A stretch of 64,000 bases of DNA, taken from the NCBI GenBank assembly GCA_009773415.1, contig WSNO01000014.1, positions 1 through 64,000 on the forward strand, in the 5' to 3' direction. Position 1 is the stretch's first letter, and each line of letters begins with the position of its first letter. The notes beneath the pieces were generated by a model that was not told where the DNA came from, ran no database searches, and saw only the letters and a program-made list of their open reading frames with translations. The stretch comes from Nitrospirota bacterium (GTDB taxonomy: Bacteria > Nitrospirota > Thermodesulfovibrionia > Thermodesulfovibrionales > Dissulfurispiraceae). A program made the position numbers and the translations under genes. This document shows positions 53,796 to 62,812 of the stretch, in pieces.

Positions 53796-54792
53796 CAGTA
53801 ACCAGCCGCGCCCCGCGAAGCAGCACGGGTTCCGGCGCGATGCCGAGTTTTTTCATCGCCGAAACATTAATGACCTTGAATCCTGTATGGTTCCGTGCAA
53901 TCGGGATTTTCGAAACCGGTGTGCCACCGAGTATCTGGAGCACCATCTTGGCGCCGGTCATTCCCTGCTCGACTCCCGATTCCACAACGGTGCAGAGACA
54001 CCCGTACCGCGCCGAGGACAGCTGGCCGCAGACGAGAGGACCGTCCTTCCATATCGCAGCAATTTCGCTGATGATCTCCTTGTTGGAATAGGAACGTCCG
54101 TTTTTATCCTTGATGCCTTCCATCTGTTCGACATGGACAGCATCTGCCCGCCGCCTGATTTCCCGGGCCATTGCTAATGTCTCTTCATGCGTTTTCGGCT
54201 CCCAGAAGCCGACAACTTTTACCGGGTAGGTGTTCAATTCAGCACGTATCTGTGCGTAGGTTCCTTGCGTAGAGGGTTCATCGCCGCGGTGAAGAAAACC
54301 GACAGTTCTGACGCGCGGCATCAGCTGCTTCAGAAGTGCAAGCGTTTCACGAACATGGAAACGTTCAACAACGCCGGTAACATTCGCAGCCGGATAGCCG
54401 TAAGCCGACGCATCGTGGTTCACGCCGATGAATACGACGGGGGTTTCAGCTTTTTCTTTCAGGAACGGGAGAACGAAGTGAATCTGTGCTGCATCATCGG
54501 CTGCAATGACGGCATCTGGCCGATAACGACGGAAAAATTCGAAAGCCTCTTTCGCTCTTTCGGGACTGTTTTTCGGATCGTTTCGGGCATTAAGGTTGAA
54601 ATAGACGAGTTCACACTTTTTTGCGAGTACTTGTTCAATTCCCTGCCGTACCTCTTTTTGCCATACATATTCGTCGTGATAACTCATGACCACCATCACG
54701 CGGCAGACGCCTTGTGAAGAATCCGCGGCATGTGGGGAATTCAGCGCAAGAGCTAAAACAAGCAGAATGAAAAAATACGGTAGTCTTCTCAT
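53785..54792 (-). CDS. Periplasmic ABC-type substrate-binding protein (PF04392-like)
   Basis: This 335-residue protein has a signal peptide (FFILLVLALALNSPHA). It then follows the type I periplasmic-binding fold of the TrpX/PF04392 group: VMVVMSYHDEYVWQKEV, RPDAVIAADDAAQIHFV, VFIGVNHDASAYG and VESGVEQGMTGAKMVLQIL. No permease or ATPase gene lies nearby. Instead its stop overlaps the start of a hybrid kinase, so it probably presents a ligand to that kinase rather than to a transporter. The ligand is unknown. Confidence 0.85.
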   Translation of the reverse strand: MRRLPYFFILLVLALALNSPHAADSSQGVCRVMVVMSYHDEYVWQKEVRQGIEQVLAKKCELVYFNLNARNDPKNSPERAKEAFEFFRRYRPDAVIAADDAAQIHFVLPFLKEKAETPVVFIGVNHDASAYGYPAANVTGVVERFHVRETLALLKQLMPRVRTVGFLHRGDEPSTQGTYAQIRAELNTYPVKVVGFWEPKTHEETLAMAREIRRRADAVHVEQMEGIKDKNGRSYSNKEIISEIAAIWKDGPLVCGQLSSARYGCLCTVVESGVEQGMTGAKMVLQILGGTPVSKIPIARNHTGFKVINVSAMKKLGIAPEPVLLRGARLVTDED

Positions 54793-54855
54793 CGGCGCCC
54801 CCGCATCTGCAGCAATGGTTGTTACGATGCTTCCGCGCTGTTGTGTGCGCTGAAG

Positions 54856-55029
54856 CTATATTCTCCGCTGCACCGCCGCATCAACGAGCATCACCGGAAT
54901 GCCCTCGCGGATGGGATACAACAATGAGCAGTGTTCGCAGACGAGACCGTCCTGTTTTTCGGTCAGATGGATTTCGCCCTTGCACTTCGGGCAGGCAAGA
55001 ATCTCAAGTAGTTCCCTGTTCAGTGCCAT
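54856..55029 (-). CDS. Trm112/YbaR-family small zinc-ribbon protein
   Basis: This 57-residue protein reads MALNRELLEILACPKCKGEI, then a second CEHC pair and YPIREGIPVMLVDAA. The CPxCK...CxxC...YPIxxGIPxML layout is diagnostic of the small Trm112-like (YcaR/YbaR) proteins. They bind zinc and in some organisms activate methyltransferases. Its Shine-Dalgarno GGAGGATAA is formed by the last codons and stop of gltX, which directly precede its ATG. Confidence 0.9.
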   Translation of the reverse strand: MALNRELLEILACPKCKGEIHLTEKQDGLVCEHCSLLYPIREGIPVMLVDAAVQRRI

Positions 55030-56433
55030 TTATCCTCCGAGTGCCTTTGCAAGGCGCTTCATGACAAGATCTTTTCCCATGATTTCCATGACTTCAAAGA
55101 TGCCCGGGCTTGCAGTGCCGCCGGTCAGCGCGACGCGGAGCGGCTGAGCAAGAGCGCCGAGCTTCAGCCCTTTCGCGGTTGCCATAGTATGAATCAGCGG
55201 CTCAATCACGACGGCGGACACATCCGGAGCCGCTTCGATCATCATGCGCACTGCTGAAAGCATCTCCAGGCTCTCGGATTTCAGGTGCTTCTCTCGTGCC
55301 TTCGGGTCGATTGCAATCTCATCGGCAATATAATAGTGCATCTGTGCAGCCATCTCAACAAGCGTTTTGCTCCGCTCGCGAAGTGAATATGCGGCTTTGC
55401 CCAGCCATGCCATGTCAATCTGTGCAGTTTCCGCTACAGTTCCATCCTGCTTCAGATGCGGAAGAACCGCCTCTGCAAGAGCTTCCGGCGAACTGTTGAT
55501 GATGTACTGGCTGTTCAGCCAGAGCAGTTTCTCCGGATTGAAGACTGCAGCGGATTGTCCGATATTTTCGAGTGAAAAGTGCTGAATGAGTTCGTCACGG
55601 GTGAAAACTTCCTGGTCGCCGAACGCCCAGCCGAGCCGGACAAGATAGTTTACCAGCGCGTCCGGCAGATAGCCCATGTCGCGGTAAGCGGTTACGGAGG
55701 TTGCCCCATGGCGCTTGCTCAGGCGGGCCTTGTCGGAGCCGAGAATCATCGGCAGATGCGCAAACTGCGGAACCTCCCATCCGAAGGCTTCATAGATATG
55801 AATCTGCTTGGGAGTGTTGTTTACATGATCATCGCCCCGGATAACATGGGTTATCTTCATGTCGATGTCATCCGCCACCACGACGAAATTGTAGGTCGGG
55901 GTTCCGTCGGAGCGCAGAATGACGATGTCGTCAAGAACGCTGTTGTCAAAAACGATTGGACCTTTAATCAGGTCCTGCACTACCGTCTGCCCTTCCCGCG
56001 GCATCCTGAAGCGGACTGCGGCGGGCTCAGCCGGCTTTAACAGGCGCTCGCGGCAGCGACCGGCGTACATCGGGGACTTCCCCTCGGTGAACGCCTGCTG
56101 ACGCCGCTCCTCAAGCTCTTCAGGCGAACAGGTGCAATAATAGGCTTTGCCCTCCTGAATCAGCCGTTCGGCAAAGCCGCGATACGTGTCGAACCGGTCG
56201 GTCTGGCGGTACGGACCTTCCTGCCAGTCAAGGTTCAGCCAGGTCATGCCGTCCATGATTGCCTGAATGTACTCATCCGTTGAGCGGGTGCGGTCGGTGT
56301 CCTCGATGCGGAGGATAAATACGCCGTTGTGGCGGCGGGCAAAGAGCCAGTTAAAAAGCGCTGTGCGGGCGCCGCCTATATGGAGATAGCCGGTCGGGCT
56401 CGGCGCAAAACGTACGCGGACAGGGGTGGTCAC
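55030..56433 (-). CDS. gltX: Glutamyl-tRNA synthetase
   Basis: This 467-residue class I synthetase has RFAPSPTGYLHIGGARTALF (HIGH region), LRIEDTDRTRS, CTCSPEELEERR, VIRGDDHVNNTPKQI and the SKR signature RLSKRHGATSV. An alpha-helical anticodon-binding domain ends the protein. The GTG at 56433 is chosen: AGGAGG lies 7 nt upstream and the conserved sequence begins at once. A longer in-frame extension to 56511 is unlikely. The zinc-ribbon gene follows without a gap. Confidence 0.96.
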   Translation of the reverse strand: MTTPVRVRFAPSPTGYLHIGGARTALFNWLFARRHNGVFILRIEDTDRTRSTDEYIQAIMDGMTWLNLDWQEGPYRQTDRFDTYRGFAERLIQEGKAYYCTCSPEELEERRQQAFTEGKSPMYAGRCRERLLKPAEPAAVRFRMPREGQTVVQDLIKGPIVFDNSVLDDIVILRSDGTPTYNFVVVADDIDMKITHVIRGDDHVNNTPKQIHIYEAFGWEVPQFAHLPMILGSDKARLSKRHGATSVTAYRDMGYLPDALVNYLVRLGWAFGDQEVFTRDELIQHFSLENIGQSAAVFNPEKLLWLNSQYIINSSPEALAEAVLPHLKQDGTVAETAQIDMAWLGKAAYSLRERSKTLVEMAAQMHYYIADEIAIDPKAREKHLKSESLEMLSAVRMMIEAAPDVSAVVIEPLIHTMATAKGLKLGALAQPLRVALTGGTASPGIFEVMEIMGKDLVMKRLAKALGG

Positions 56434-56668
56434 AGCAAAACCTCCTGAAAAAACAAAGGATTGACTAACTCCTGATGATACCGCACGAGAGGACGTTCCT
56501 TCAACGTGCATGCTGAAACTTTTCCCGCCTGCGCACGCTTCATCAGTTGTTTGCCTTTTTGGGCATCTGAGTGCTACCTTGTCCTTATATTATGGAATTA
56601 GGAGCCTTTTTCTGGCGCGGCTTTCGTGCGCCGGACGCGGCGCTTCTTCATAATGGAAAGGATTTTCC

Positions 56669-58324
56669 GTGCTTGACCAGTTTCTTTCGAAGACAACGTT
56701 TCGCTCCTATGAAGAATTTATTGAGCAGTTCGAAATTCATGTTCCTGAACAGTTCAACTTTGCGTTTGATGTCGTTGATGTCATCGCATCGCAGGAGCCT
56801 GACCGCAGGGCGCTTGTCTGGTGCAATGACGCGGGCGACTATGCCTCGTTCACCTTTGAGCAGATGAGAGATTTCAGCAACAGGGCTGCCAATGTGCTCT
56901 CCGGACTCGGAATCCGCAAAGGCGATCCGGTCATGCTGATTCTCAGGCGACGCTATGAGTTCTGGTTCCTCCTGCTTGCATTGCATAAGATAGGCGCAAT
57001 TGCCATCCCGGCAACGCACCTGCTGAGCGAAAGAGACATTGCATACCGCAATAATGCAGCAGACATCAAGATGATTATTTCAGTTGCCGGGGACGGAATT
57101 GCCGAACAGGTTGACGCATCTCAGGCTGCATCCCCTTCGCTTGCGCTGAAGGCCGTTGTCGGCGGGACGCGTGCCGGATGGATCGACTTTAACGCCGAGG
57201 CTGCAAAAGCATCCGCCCGGTTCGGGAAGCCATCCGGTGCCGCGGCATCACACAACAGCGATCCCATGCTTCTATATTTTACGTCAGGAACAACCGGCAT
57301 GCCAAAAATGGTGCTGCACGATTTCACCTATCCACTGGGACATATCCTCACCGCAAAATACTGGCAGAATGTGCAGGACGGCGGCCTGCATCTGACGGTT
57401 GCTGATACGGGCTGGGCAAAGGCCGTGTGGGGAAAGATTTACGGACAGTGGATTGCCGGGGCCTCGGTGTTCGTGTATGACTATGACACGTTTCATCCGG
57501 GCAGACTGCTCGGCGTGATCGAAAAATACGGCATTACGTCTTTTTGTGCTCCCCCGACGATATACCGGTTTCTGGTCAGGGAGAATATGTCACGCTGCCG
57601 GCTTGAACACCTGAAGTATTGCGTGGTTGCGGGAGAGCCGCTCAATCCCGAAGTGTATAACCGCTTTCTGGAGCAGACGGGCATCAGACTGATGGAGGGT
57701 TACGGACAGACCGAACTGACGGTTGCTGTCGCGACCTGGCCGTGGATTGAGCCGAAGCCTGGCTCTATGGGGCAACCTTCTCCATGGTATGATGTGGACC
57801 TGCTCGATGAGAATGGGAAATCATGCGGACCCGGCGAAGAAGGGCAGATTGTCATAAGGACTGAAAGGCGGAAACCGGTCGGCATGTTCGCGGGATATTA
57901 TCGTGAGCCTGAGCGGACGCAGCTTGTCTGGCACGACGACATTTATTACACCGGGGATATGGCCTGGCGGGACGAGGACGGATACTACTGGTTTGTCGGC
58001 AGGGCGGACGACCTTATCAAGAGCGCCGGGTACCGCATCGGACCGTTTGAGGTCGAAAGCGCTTTGATCGAACATCCCGCAGTTCTTGAGTGCGCGGTGA
58101 CCGGAGTTCCTGACGCCGCCCGCGGCCAGGCGGTCAAGGCGAGCGTTGTTCTCACCGGCGGCTATACTGCCGGTGACGCCTTGGCCAAAGAGCTTCAGGA
58201 CCATGTCAGAAAAGTCACAGCGCCTTATAAATGCCCGCGCTTCATTGAATTCGTCGGGGAGCTTCCGAAAACAATCAGCGGAAAGATTCGCCGGGTCGAA
58301 ATCCGGGAGCAGGACATACAGTAG
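56669..58324 (+). CDS. AMP-binding acyl-CoA synthetase
   Basis: This 551-residue ANL-superfamily adenylating enzyme has the P-loop [13 protein letters not shown] (~residues 205-217), MEGYGQTE (A5), [31 protein letters not shown]-type hinge region and the C-terminal catalytic lysine in [11 protein letters not shown]. The order and length are those of acetate/medium-chain acyl-CoA ligases. It activates a carboxylic acid to acyl-AMP and then acyl-CoA; the chain length is not readable. Start is GTG 56669 with AAGGA upstream. It is followed by a strong terminator-like hairpin. Confidence 0.9.
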   Translation: MLDQFLSKTTFRSYEEFIEQFEIHVPEQFNFAFDVVDVIASQEPDRRALVWCNDAGDYASFTFEQMRDFSNRAANVLSGLGIRKGDPVMLILRRRYEFWFLLLALHKIGAIAIPATHLLSERDIAYRNNAADIKMIISVAGDGIAEQVDASQAASPSLALKAVVGGTRAGWIDFNAEAAKASARFGKPSGAAASHNSDPMLLYFTSGTTGMPKMVLHDFTYPLGHILTAKYWQNVQDGGLHLTVADTGWAKAVWGKIYGQWIAGASVFVYDYDTFHPGRLLGVIEKYGITSFCAPPTIYRFLVRENMSRCRLEHLKYCVVAGEPLNPEVYNRFLEQTGIRLMEGYGQTELTVAVATWPWIEPKPGSMGQPSPWYDVDLLDENGKSCGPGEEGQIVIRTERRKPVGMFAGYYREPERTQLVWHDDIYYTGDMAWRDEDGYYWFVGRADDLIKSAGYRIGPFEVESALIEHPAVLECAVTGVPDAARGQAVKASVVLTGGYTAGDALAKELQDHVRKVTAPYKCPRFIEFVGELPKTISGKIRRVEIREQDIQ

Positions 58325-58394
58325 ATTTTTGTGTTTGCTTATTTCTTCCGGTTGTGATAACGTATTCGAAGAGTTGCAGAAGTGTTTGTTCGCG

Positions 58395-58432
58395 AAATGC
58401 CACAAAGACTTTTTAGCTTTGTGGCATTTTTT
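58395..58432 (+). terminator. Strong terminator-like hairpin between acyl-CoA synthetase and csp
   Basis: AAATGCCACAAAG (58395-58407) and CTTTGTGGCATTT (58417-58429) form a 13-bp perfect stem with a 9-nt loop, followed by TTT A TTT. It lies 38 nt before the csp ATG. It may simply end the synthetase transcript or act as an attenuator in the csp leader; I see no promoter between it and csp. Confidence 0.75.
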
Positions 58433-58469
58433 ATTTCTGACGACTTATTTTGTAGCAGGAGGCAGTACA

Positions 58470-58670
58470 ATGGCTTTAGGAAAAGTGAAGTGGTTCAATG
58501 AGTCGAAAGGATTCGGTTTTATCACCGGGGAGAATGGTGATGATCTTTTCGTTCATTACTCGTCCATTCAGGGCAGTGGTTTCAAGTCTCTCGTCGAGGG
58601 CGACAGCGTAAGCTATGATGTTGAAAAAGGTCCGAAGGGCGCAAAGGCGATCAACGTCGTAAAACAGTAA
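58470..58670 (+). CDS. Cold-shock protein (CspA family)
   Basis: This 66-residue single cold-shock domain is an RNA chaperone: [20 protein letters not shown] with RNP1 (KGFGFI) and [11 protein letters not shown] carrying RNP2 (LFVHY). The usual length is 65-70 residues. A strong AGGAGG lies 7 nt before the ATG, so in-frame sequence upstream is not coding. A terminator follows directly. Confidence 0.97.
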   Translation: MALGKVKWFNESKGFGFITGENGDDLFVHYSSIQGSGFKSLVEGDSVSYDVEKGPKGAKAINVVKQ

Positions 58671-58692
58671 TCCCACTGAAGTAAAAACTCAG

Positions 58693-58725
58693 AGGCCTTC
58701 CGCACAATCGGAAGGCCTTTTTTAT
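58693..58725 (+). terminator. Rho-independent terminator of csp
   Basis: AGGCCTTCCG (58693-58702) pairs with CGGAAGGCCT (58709-58718), 10 bp with a 6-nt loop, followed by TTTTTATT. Confidence 0.88.
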
Positions 58726-58759
58726 TGTGGGGACAGGCAGCTTCGGAATTCGGCGCTCT

Positions 58760-59179
58760 TTACTGCCTGAGCCGCTCCCGCAGTCGCGCACAGACCGCAA
58801 CGACATCATCCGGTTTATACGGTTTTCCGGGCGCGGTGCCCCAGATGGGTCCTGGCCACGCGCGATCCGACTTGTAGCGGCCTATGATGTGGATGTGCAG
58901 CTGCGGCACGATGTTGCCAAGTGCACCGATATTCAGTTTGTCCGGCGCATACAGTTCCTGCAAAGCGAGAGACGCCCTGCTTATTTCTTCCATCAGCACC
59001 GTTCGGTCGAGAATGCTGAGTTCATGGATTTCTGAAATGCCGGGCACCTCTGGCACGAGAATGAGCCACGGGACGGAGCTGTCGTTCAGCAGCAGCACAC
59101 GGCAGAGCGCAAGACGCGTTACGGTATAGGTGTCGGCTTTGAGCTGCTCGTGCAGCGTAAAAGGCGCAACTTCAGGCAT
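58760..59179 (-). CDS. HIT-family hydrolase
   Basis: This 139-residue nucleotide-binding protein has the histidine-triad region VPQLHIHIIGRYKSDRAWP (residues ~92-110). This is the variant with two histidines spaced by one residue and a third position changed to Ile. LLNDSSVPWLILVPE precedes it. HIT proteins hydrolyse or transfer nucleotidyl groups; the substrate is unknown. The ATG lies inside the 3' end of the M24 peptidase gene (8-nt overlap), so translation is coupled. Confidence 0.88.
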   Translation of the reverse strand: MPEVAPFTLHEQLKADTYTVTRLALCRVLLLNDSSVPWLILVPEVPGISEIHELSILDRTVLMEEISRASLALQELYAPDKLNIGALGNIVPQLHIHIIGRYKSDRAWPGPIWGTAPGKPYKPDDVVAVCARLRERLRQ

Positions 59180-60350
59180 ACACGATGTCGTCTGCGAGGA
59201 TTGTCAGCTTCTCGCCGCCGGCGGCGGTGACGAGATAGGTATTCTCGATGCCCACAACGCCCTGACCCGGAAACATGAACTTCGGTTCCAGCGCAATGGC
59301 CTGACCTTCCTTCAGTCCCTCCGTGAAGCCTTTTGCAAGCACCGGGAATTCATCCAGCTCCAGACCGAGTCCGTGCCCCACAAACCGCACCTGCTCTCCG
59401 CTGCAGCCCATGAAGTTGCCTGCAAGTCCTGCTCTCTTTGCCATGCCGACAGCGGTCAGATAGAGGTCTTCGCAGAGTGCGCCGGGCCGAAGATTGTCCG
59501 CAAGCCGGTCCTGTATGTCGCAAGCGACCGCAAATGCTTTTTTCAGTGCGGGCGACATATCCCCGACCACAAAAATGCGGGACATGTCCGCGAGATACCC
59601 ATCCCAGATGCCTGCGTAATCAAGCATGATCGGCTCGCCTTCCTGTATTGGTTCAAGCGAAGGACCATACGGAGACGCAGGGGAGATGCCTTTGCCGGTA
59701 ACGGGTCCGTCGAATCCGCCCTGCACCGCTGCGCGGTAGCCTGATGTGGTCAGGCCGATCATCTCCTGACCGAACGATCGAGCCCGGACATTGCCTTCGC
59801 TGCCGGCTTTTTTCAGGCGATATTCGACCCCGGCGGCAAGGTCTGTCTCACGCATTCCGCGCTCGATAACCTGCGGAACCTCCGCAAATACTCCGGCAAG
59901 CCGTTTGCCGCTCACGCGCAGCCGTTCCCGCTCCCACGGCGATTTGACAGAGCGGAGTTCGCGGTTCATCCGGGAGATGTCGATAAACTCACGGCCCGCG
60001 AGCAGGCCGGCATAATAGGTGTAATACTGCACCGGCATAACGTCAAAGGTGAATCCGATGCGCCTGATGCCGGCGCTGAACAGAGAGGGGAGTTCCCTGC
60101 CGGAAGGAAAGGGGCGTGTGTCCGCAATCAGGCTTTCCGTTTGAGCGCGCGAGAAACTCCTGCGCACCAGCAGCATCGGCGCTCCTGAGGCCGGAACCCA
60201 GAGCGAGCTGTTCTGGCGCGTTCCGGTGAAGTAAAAAATATCGACAGGATACACAAAGAGTGCGCCGTCGATGCCGTCGCCCTGCAGGCGACTCTGGAGA
60301 AGCGATATTCTCTGTTCAACTTCGATCGACGGTATCTGCATGATGCTCAT
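59172..60350 (-). CDS. M24-family (Xaa-Pro aminopeptidase-like) metallopeptidase
   Basis: This 392-residue protein has an N-terminal creatinase-type domain (residues 1-~130) and a pita-bread catalytic domain. The five metal ligands are visible: two Asp in MLDYAGIWDGYLADMSR, His in FVGHGLGLELDE, and Glu in LEPKF and GIENTYLV. It most resembles Xaa-Pro dipeptidases/aminopeptidases that remove N-terminal residues before proline. GAGG precedes the ATG by 6 nt. It is cotranscribed with the HIT gene. Confidence 0.88.
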   Translation of the reverse strand: MSIMQIPSIEVEQRISLLQSRLQGDGIDGALFVYPVDIFYFTGTRQNSSLWVPASGAPMLLVRRSFSRAQTESLIADTRPFPSGRELPSLFSAGIRRIGFTFDVMPVQYYTYYAGLLAGREFIDISRMNRELRSVKSPWERERLRVSGKRLAGVFAEVPQVIERGMRETDLAAGVEYRLKKAGSEGNVRARSFGQEMIGLTTSGYRAAVQGGFDGPVTGKGISPASPYGPSLEPIQEGEPIMLDYAGIWDGYLADMSRIFVVGDMSPALKKAFAVACDIQDRLADNLRPGALCEDLYLTAVGMAKRAGLAGNFMGCSGEQVRFVGHGLGLELDEFPVLAKGFTEGLKEGQAIALEPKFMFPGQGVVGIENTYLVTAAGGEKLTILADDIVYA

Positions 60351-61005
60351 AGTGTACCTCAGGACAGTTCATTCACGCGAGGCGTTTGCTGTGCGGGGTC
60401 GGCATAATTCATTCACAGGAAACTGCTTGAAAAGACAGGATAAAGCAGCAGTGTCCGGTTAATGAACGAACAGATTCGACTGGTTACAATCCAGTTCAGC
60501 ATTCATGCTGTAGTCCGATTCCGCAAAAGCTTGCTGCAAAGGCATCTTCTCGAAAGCAGCGGCCGACAAAATCTGCAGAAAAGTGTAGAGCGGCAGCTCC
60601 AGATTCAGCTGTCGAAAGAACTGCTCGACCTCCCAACGGCTTTTGTACAGAGCGCATATGGTCAAAGACGGCAACAGGCGCATTTTTAAACTCTGCCTTG
60701 CCATGAAACGCCGTCAGTGGTTTGAAGGTTTATGGGATAAGTCCAGGTCTTTCAACCTGCCCGTTTCTTTCCCGTCACTTCTCTAATGACAATTCCGGGG
60801 GGTAATTTCTGATTCTCTCAAGAATGCTTCGAGGCATGCGTTGCTATTCATATCGTTTTAATCTATACTTTGACCAGAAAGAGCAATTTTGGGCTAAGAT
60901 GCCGCAAAACAGAATTCTTTTTTCCTTTCCTATCCCCGCGGTATCGTCTTCGGTTCACATCAAATATGCGCCTGTTAAAATTCATAGTTACCCAGGAGGT
61001 GCAGC
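60351..61005. other. 655-nt region without an intact gene
   Basis: It contains the transposase remnant at 60459-60704 and about 300 nt with no coding signal before the chemoreceptor gene. Just left of the remnant, the minus strand reads TTAACCGGACACTGCTG, which resembles the end sequence of IS4-type elements. On the right I see no matching inverted end. A weak TTGACC / TAAGAT pair (about 60870-60900, spacer 19) may serve the chemoreceptor. Confidence 0.4.
60459..60704 (-). pseudogene. IS4-family transposase remnant with internal deletion
   Basis: The 81-residue frame contains ICALYKSRWEVEQFFRQ, the YREK-like Y-x-x-R-W-x-V-E-x-F-F signature of IS4-type DDE transposases. This is followed almost directly by LYTFLQILSAAAFEKMPLQQ and a final CNQSNLF, which are the last residues of such proteins. 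The 40-50 residues normally between them (W-I-K...TSENAVKTQI...) are missing, and the N-terminal two thirds are absent or decayed. It is a dead fragment of an old insertion. Confidence 0.75.
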
Positions 61006-62579
61006 ATGGGCGGGTCATTTCAGAACATGAAAATCAGGACAAAGCTCTGGCTTATTACGGCTGTGGCGCTGGCAGGCGTTGTATCGCTGAGTGCTGTTGC
61101 TCTGCTGACCCTCAAAGACAGGATGATGGAAGAAAAGCGGATCAAGACGCAGCATCTCATTGAAACGGCGTATGGTGTTCTGGAGTATTATCATAAGCTT
61201 TCTCAGGCAGGGACCATGCCGGAGAAGGACGCACAGGCGGCGGCAATAGCGGTTATCAAGGGAATGCGGTATCAGGAGAAAGAGTATTTCTGGATTAATG
61301 ACATGCATCCGCGCATGGTTGTGCACCCGATTCGTCCGGAGCTTGACGGCAAAGATCTCACGGAAACGAAAGATCCGAAAGGGAAGCAGCTTTTTGTAGA
61401 GTTTGTGAATGCGGTCAAAAAAAACAAGGCAGGCTTTGTCGATTACATGTGGCCGAAACCGGGGTTGAAGGAGCCGATTCTGAAAATATCCTATGTGAAA
61501 GGTTTTGCGCCGTGGGGATGGGTTATCGGCACCGGAATATATGTGGAAGATGTTGACGCCGCATTCTGGAGCATGGCGCAGGTGCTTGCCGGAATAGCGG
61601 TGTTTGTTGTGCTGGCGCTCATGGGGCTCTCCTGGCTTATCACAAGCAGCATCCTCAGGCAGCTTGGGGCGGAACCCTTCCGCGTGACAGACATTGTGCG
61701 GACTGTTGCGAATGGCGACCTTTCCGTGAAGATAGATGCGGGGAACAATAAAGACAGTCTTCTTTGGGCGATGAAGGAGATGGTGGAGCAGCTGAAGAAA
61801 ATTGTGGAAGAGATTCGCGTAGCGGCGGAAAGTCTTGCCTCGGGCAGTCAGCAGCTCAGCGCGAGTTCCGAGGAAATATCCCGCAACATGATGGGGCAGA
61901 CGGAGAGGGTGTCGCAGATTGCCACTTCATCTGAAGAAATGACCCAGACGGTGGAAGATGTCGCGAAAAACGCTTCTCAGATAGCCTTGTCCGCAAGCAC
62001 TGCGGCAGAACTTGCGCGTAGCGGCGGCTCCATTGTTGACAGGTCTGCCGCCGAAATGAATTCCATAGAGCGGACGGTGAACCGATCCGCCGGGATTATA
62101 CGAGAACTCGGATCCCGTTCGGAGCAGATTGGAGAGATTGTCAGCGTCATTAACGATATTGCGGATCAGACCAACCTGCTTGCCTTGAACGAAAGCTTGC
62201 GGAGCGGACGGCCAAGGCTACCGCTGAAATCGGCTCCATGATTAAAAGCATTCAGGGTGATGTCGGCGGAGCTGTGGTGTCCATGGACGGCGTCAAGAAA
62301 CAGGTCGACGACGAGGTTGCATTTGCCATGCAGGCCGGCGAATCGCTTCAACGCATAGTGCGGAGCGTTGATGAACTGCATCTCGTGATTCAGCAGGTTG
62401 CGTCATCCACCGAAGAGATGTCTTCCGTCTCCGAGGGCATCAGCGGCGACATTCAGGCTATTTCGGCGTCGTCAAAGGAGACGGCTGTCGGCGCGGAGCA
62501 AATCGCCCGGTCATCCTCCCAGCTCGCGCGTCTTGCTGCAAGTCTCAAGGATATAGTCGGAAGGTTCAGGGTGAAATGA
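61006..62579 (+). pseudogene. Methyl-accepting chemotaxis protein, broken by loss of the signalling tip
   Basis: AGGAGGTGCAGC precedes the ATG. The first 396 or so residues are intact: TM1, a single-Cache sensor (EYFWINDMHPRMVVHP, GWVIGTGIYVEDVD), TM2, HAMP, and the first arm of the signalling hairpin up to ADQTNLLALN. There the frame breaks at 62190-62192. In the next frame the gene continues KLAERTAKATAEIGSMIKSI and the return arm to 62579. The missing piece corresponds to the ~23-residue tip ([23 protein letters not shown] in typical receptors), i.e. about 67 nt. Without it CheA/CheW contact is lost, and the shifted frame stops at 62241. Confidence 0.85.
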
Positions 62580-62617
62580 AGACAGAGCGCATCAACCCGA
62601 TTTTTTCAGGGCGCCGC

Positions 62618-62647
62618 TTGACAGTTCTCCGGCGGCGCGATTATATT
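62618..62647 (+). promoter_or_regulatory. Strong predicted leuA promoter
   Basis: A perfect TTGACA (62618-62623), an 18-nt spacer and TATATT (62642-62647) give a start near 62654. The -35 lies in the loop of a 7-bp GC-rich inverted repeat (62611-62617 with 62632-62638), which could be the end of the chemoreceptor transcript or an operator. Confidence 0.65.
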
Positions 62648-62653
62648 TATTTT

Positions 62654-62740
62654 ATGACGCACGGAACAGTAATCGCATGTGTCCGACTTACCAGCGCTGC
62701 CCTGAAGATGCAGGCCGCGGCGCGGGAGGATATTGCCTAA
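62654..62740 (+). CDS. Possible 28-residue leader peptide of leuA
   Basis: The ATG at 62654 coincides with the predicted transcript start. It opens a frame MTHGTVIACVRLTSAALKMQ ending REDIA and TAA at 62738-62740. It has only two Leu codons, so classical leucine-codon attenuation is not evident. Translation would need a leaderless start. Its 3' part contains AGGCCGCGG, complementary to the terminator arm downstream. Confidence 0.25.
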   Translation: MTHGTVIACVRLTSAALKMQAAAREDIA

Positions 62741-62772
62741 AACAGTCGGAGCCGCCGTATACACGCACTTTC

Positions 62773-62803
62773 AGGCCACGGGAACACCAACCGCGGCCTT
62801 TTT
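62773..62803 (+). terminator. Terminator-like hairpin in leuA leader (candidate attenuator)
   Basis: AGGCCACGG (62773-62781) pairs with CCGCGGCCT (62791-62799) over 9 bp with one A-C mismatch and a 9-nt loop, followed by a T-run (62799-62803). It ends 21 nt before the leuA ATG. The 3' arm can instead pair perfectly with AGGCCGCGG at 62712-62720. Confidence 0.5.
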
Positions 62804-62812
62804 CATGTTTGA

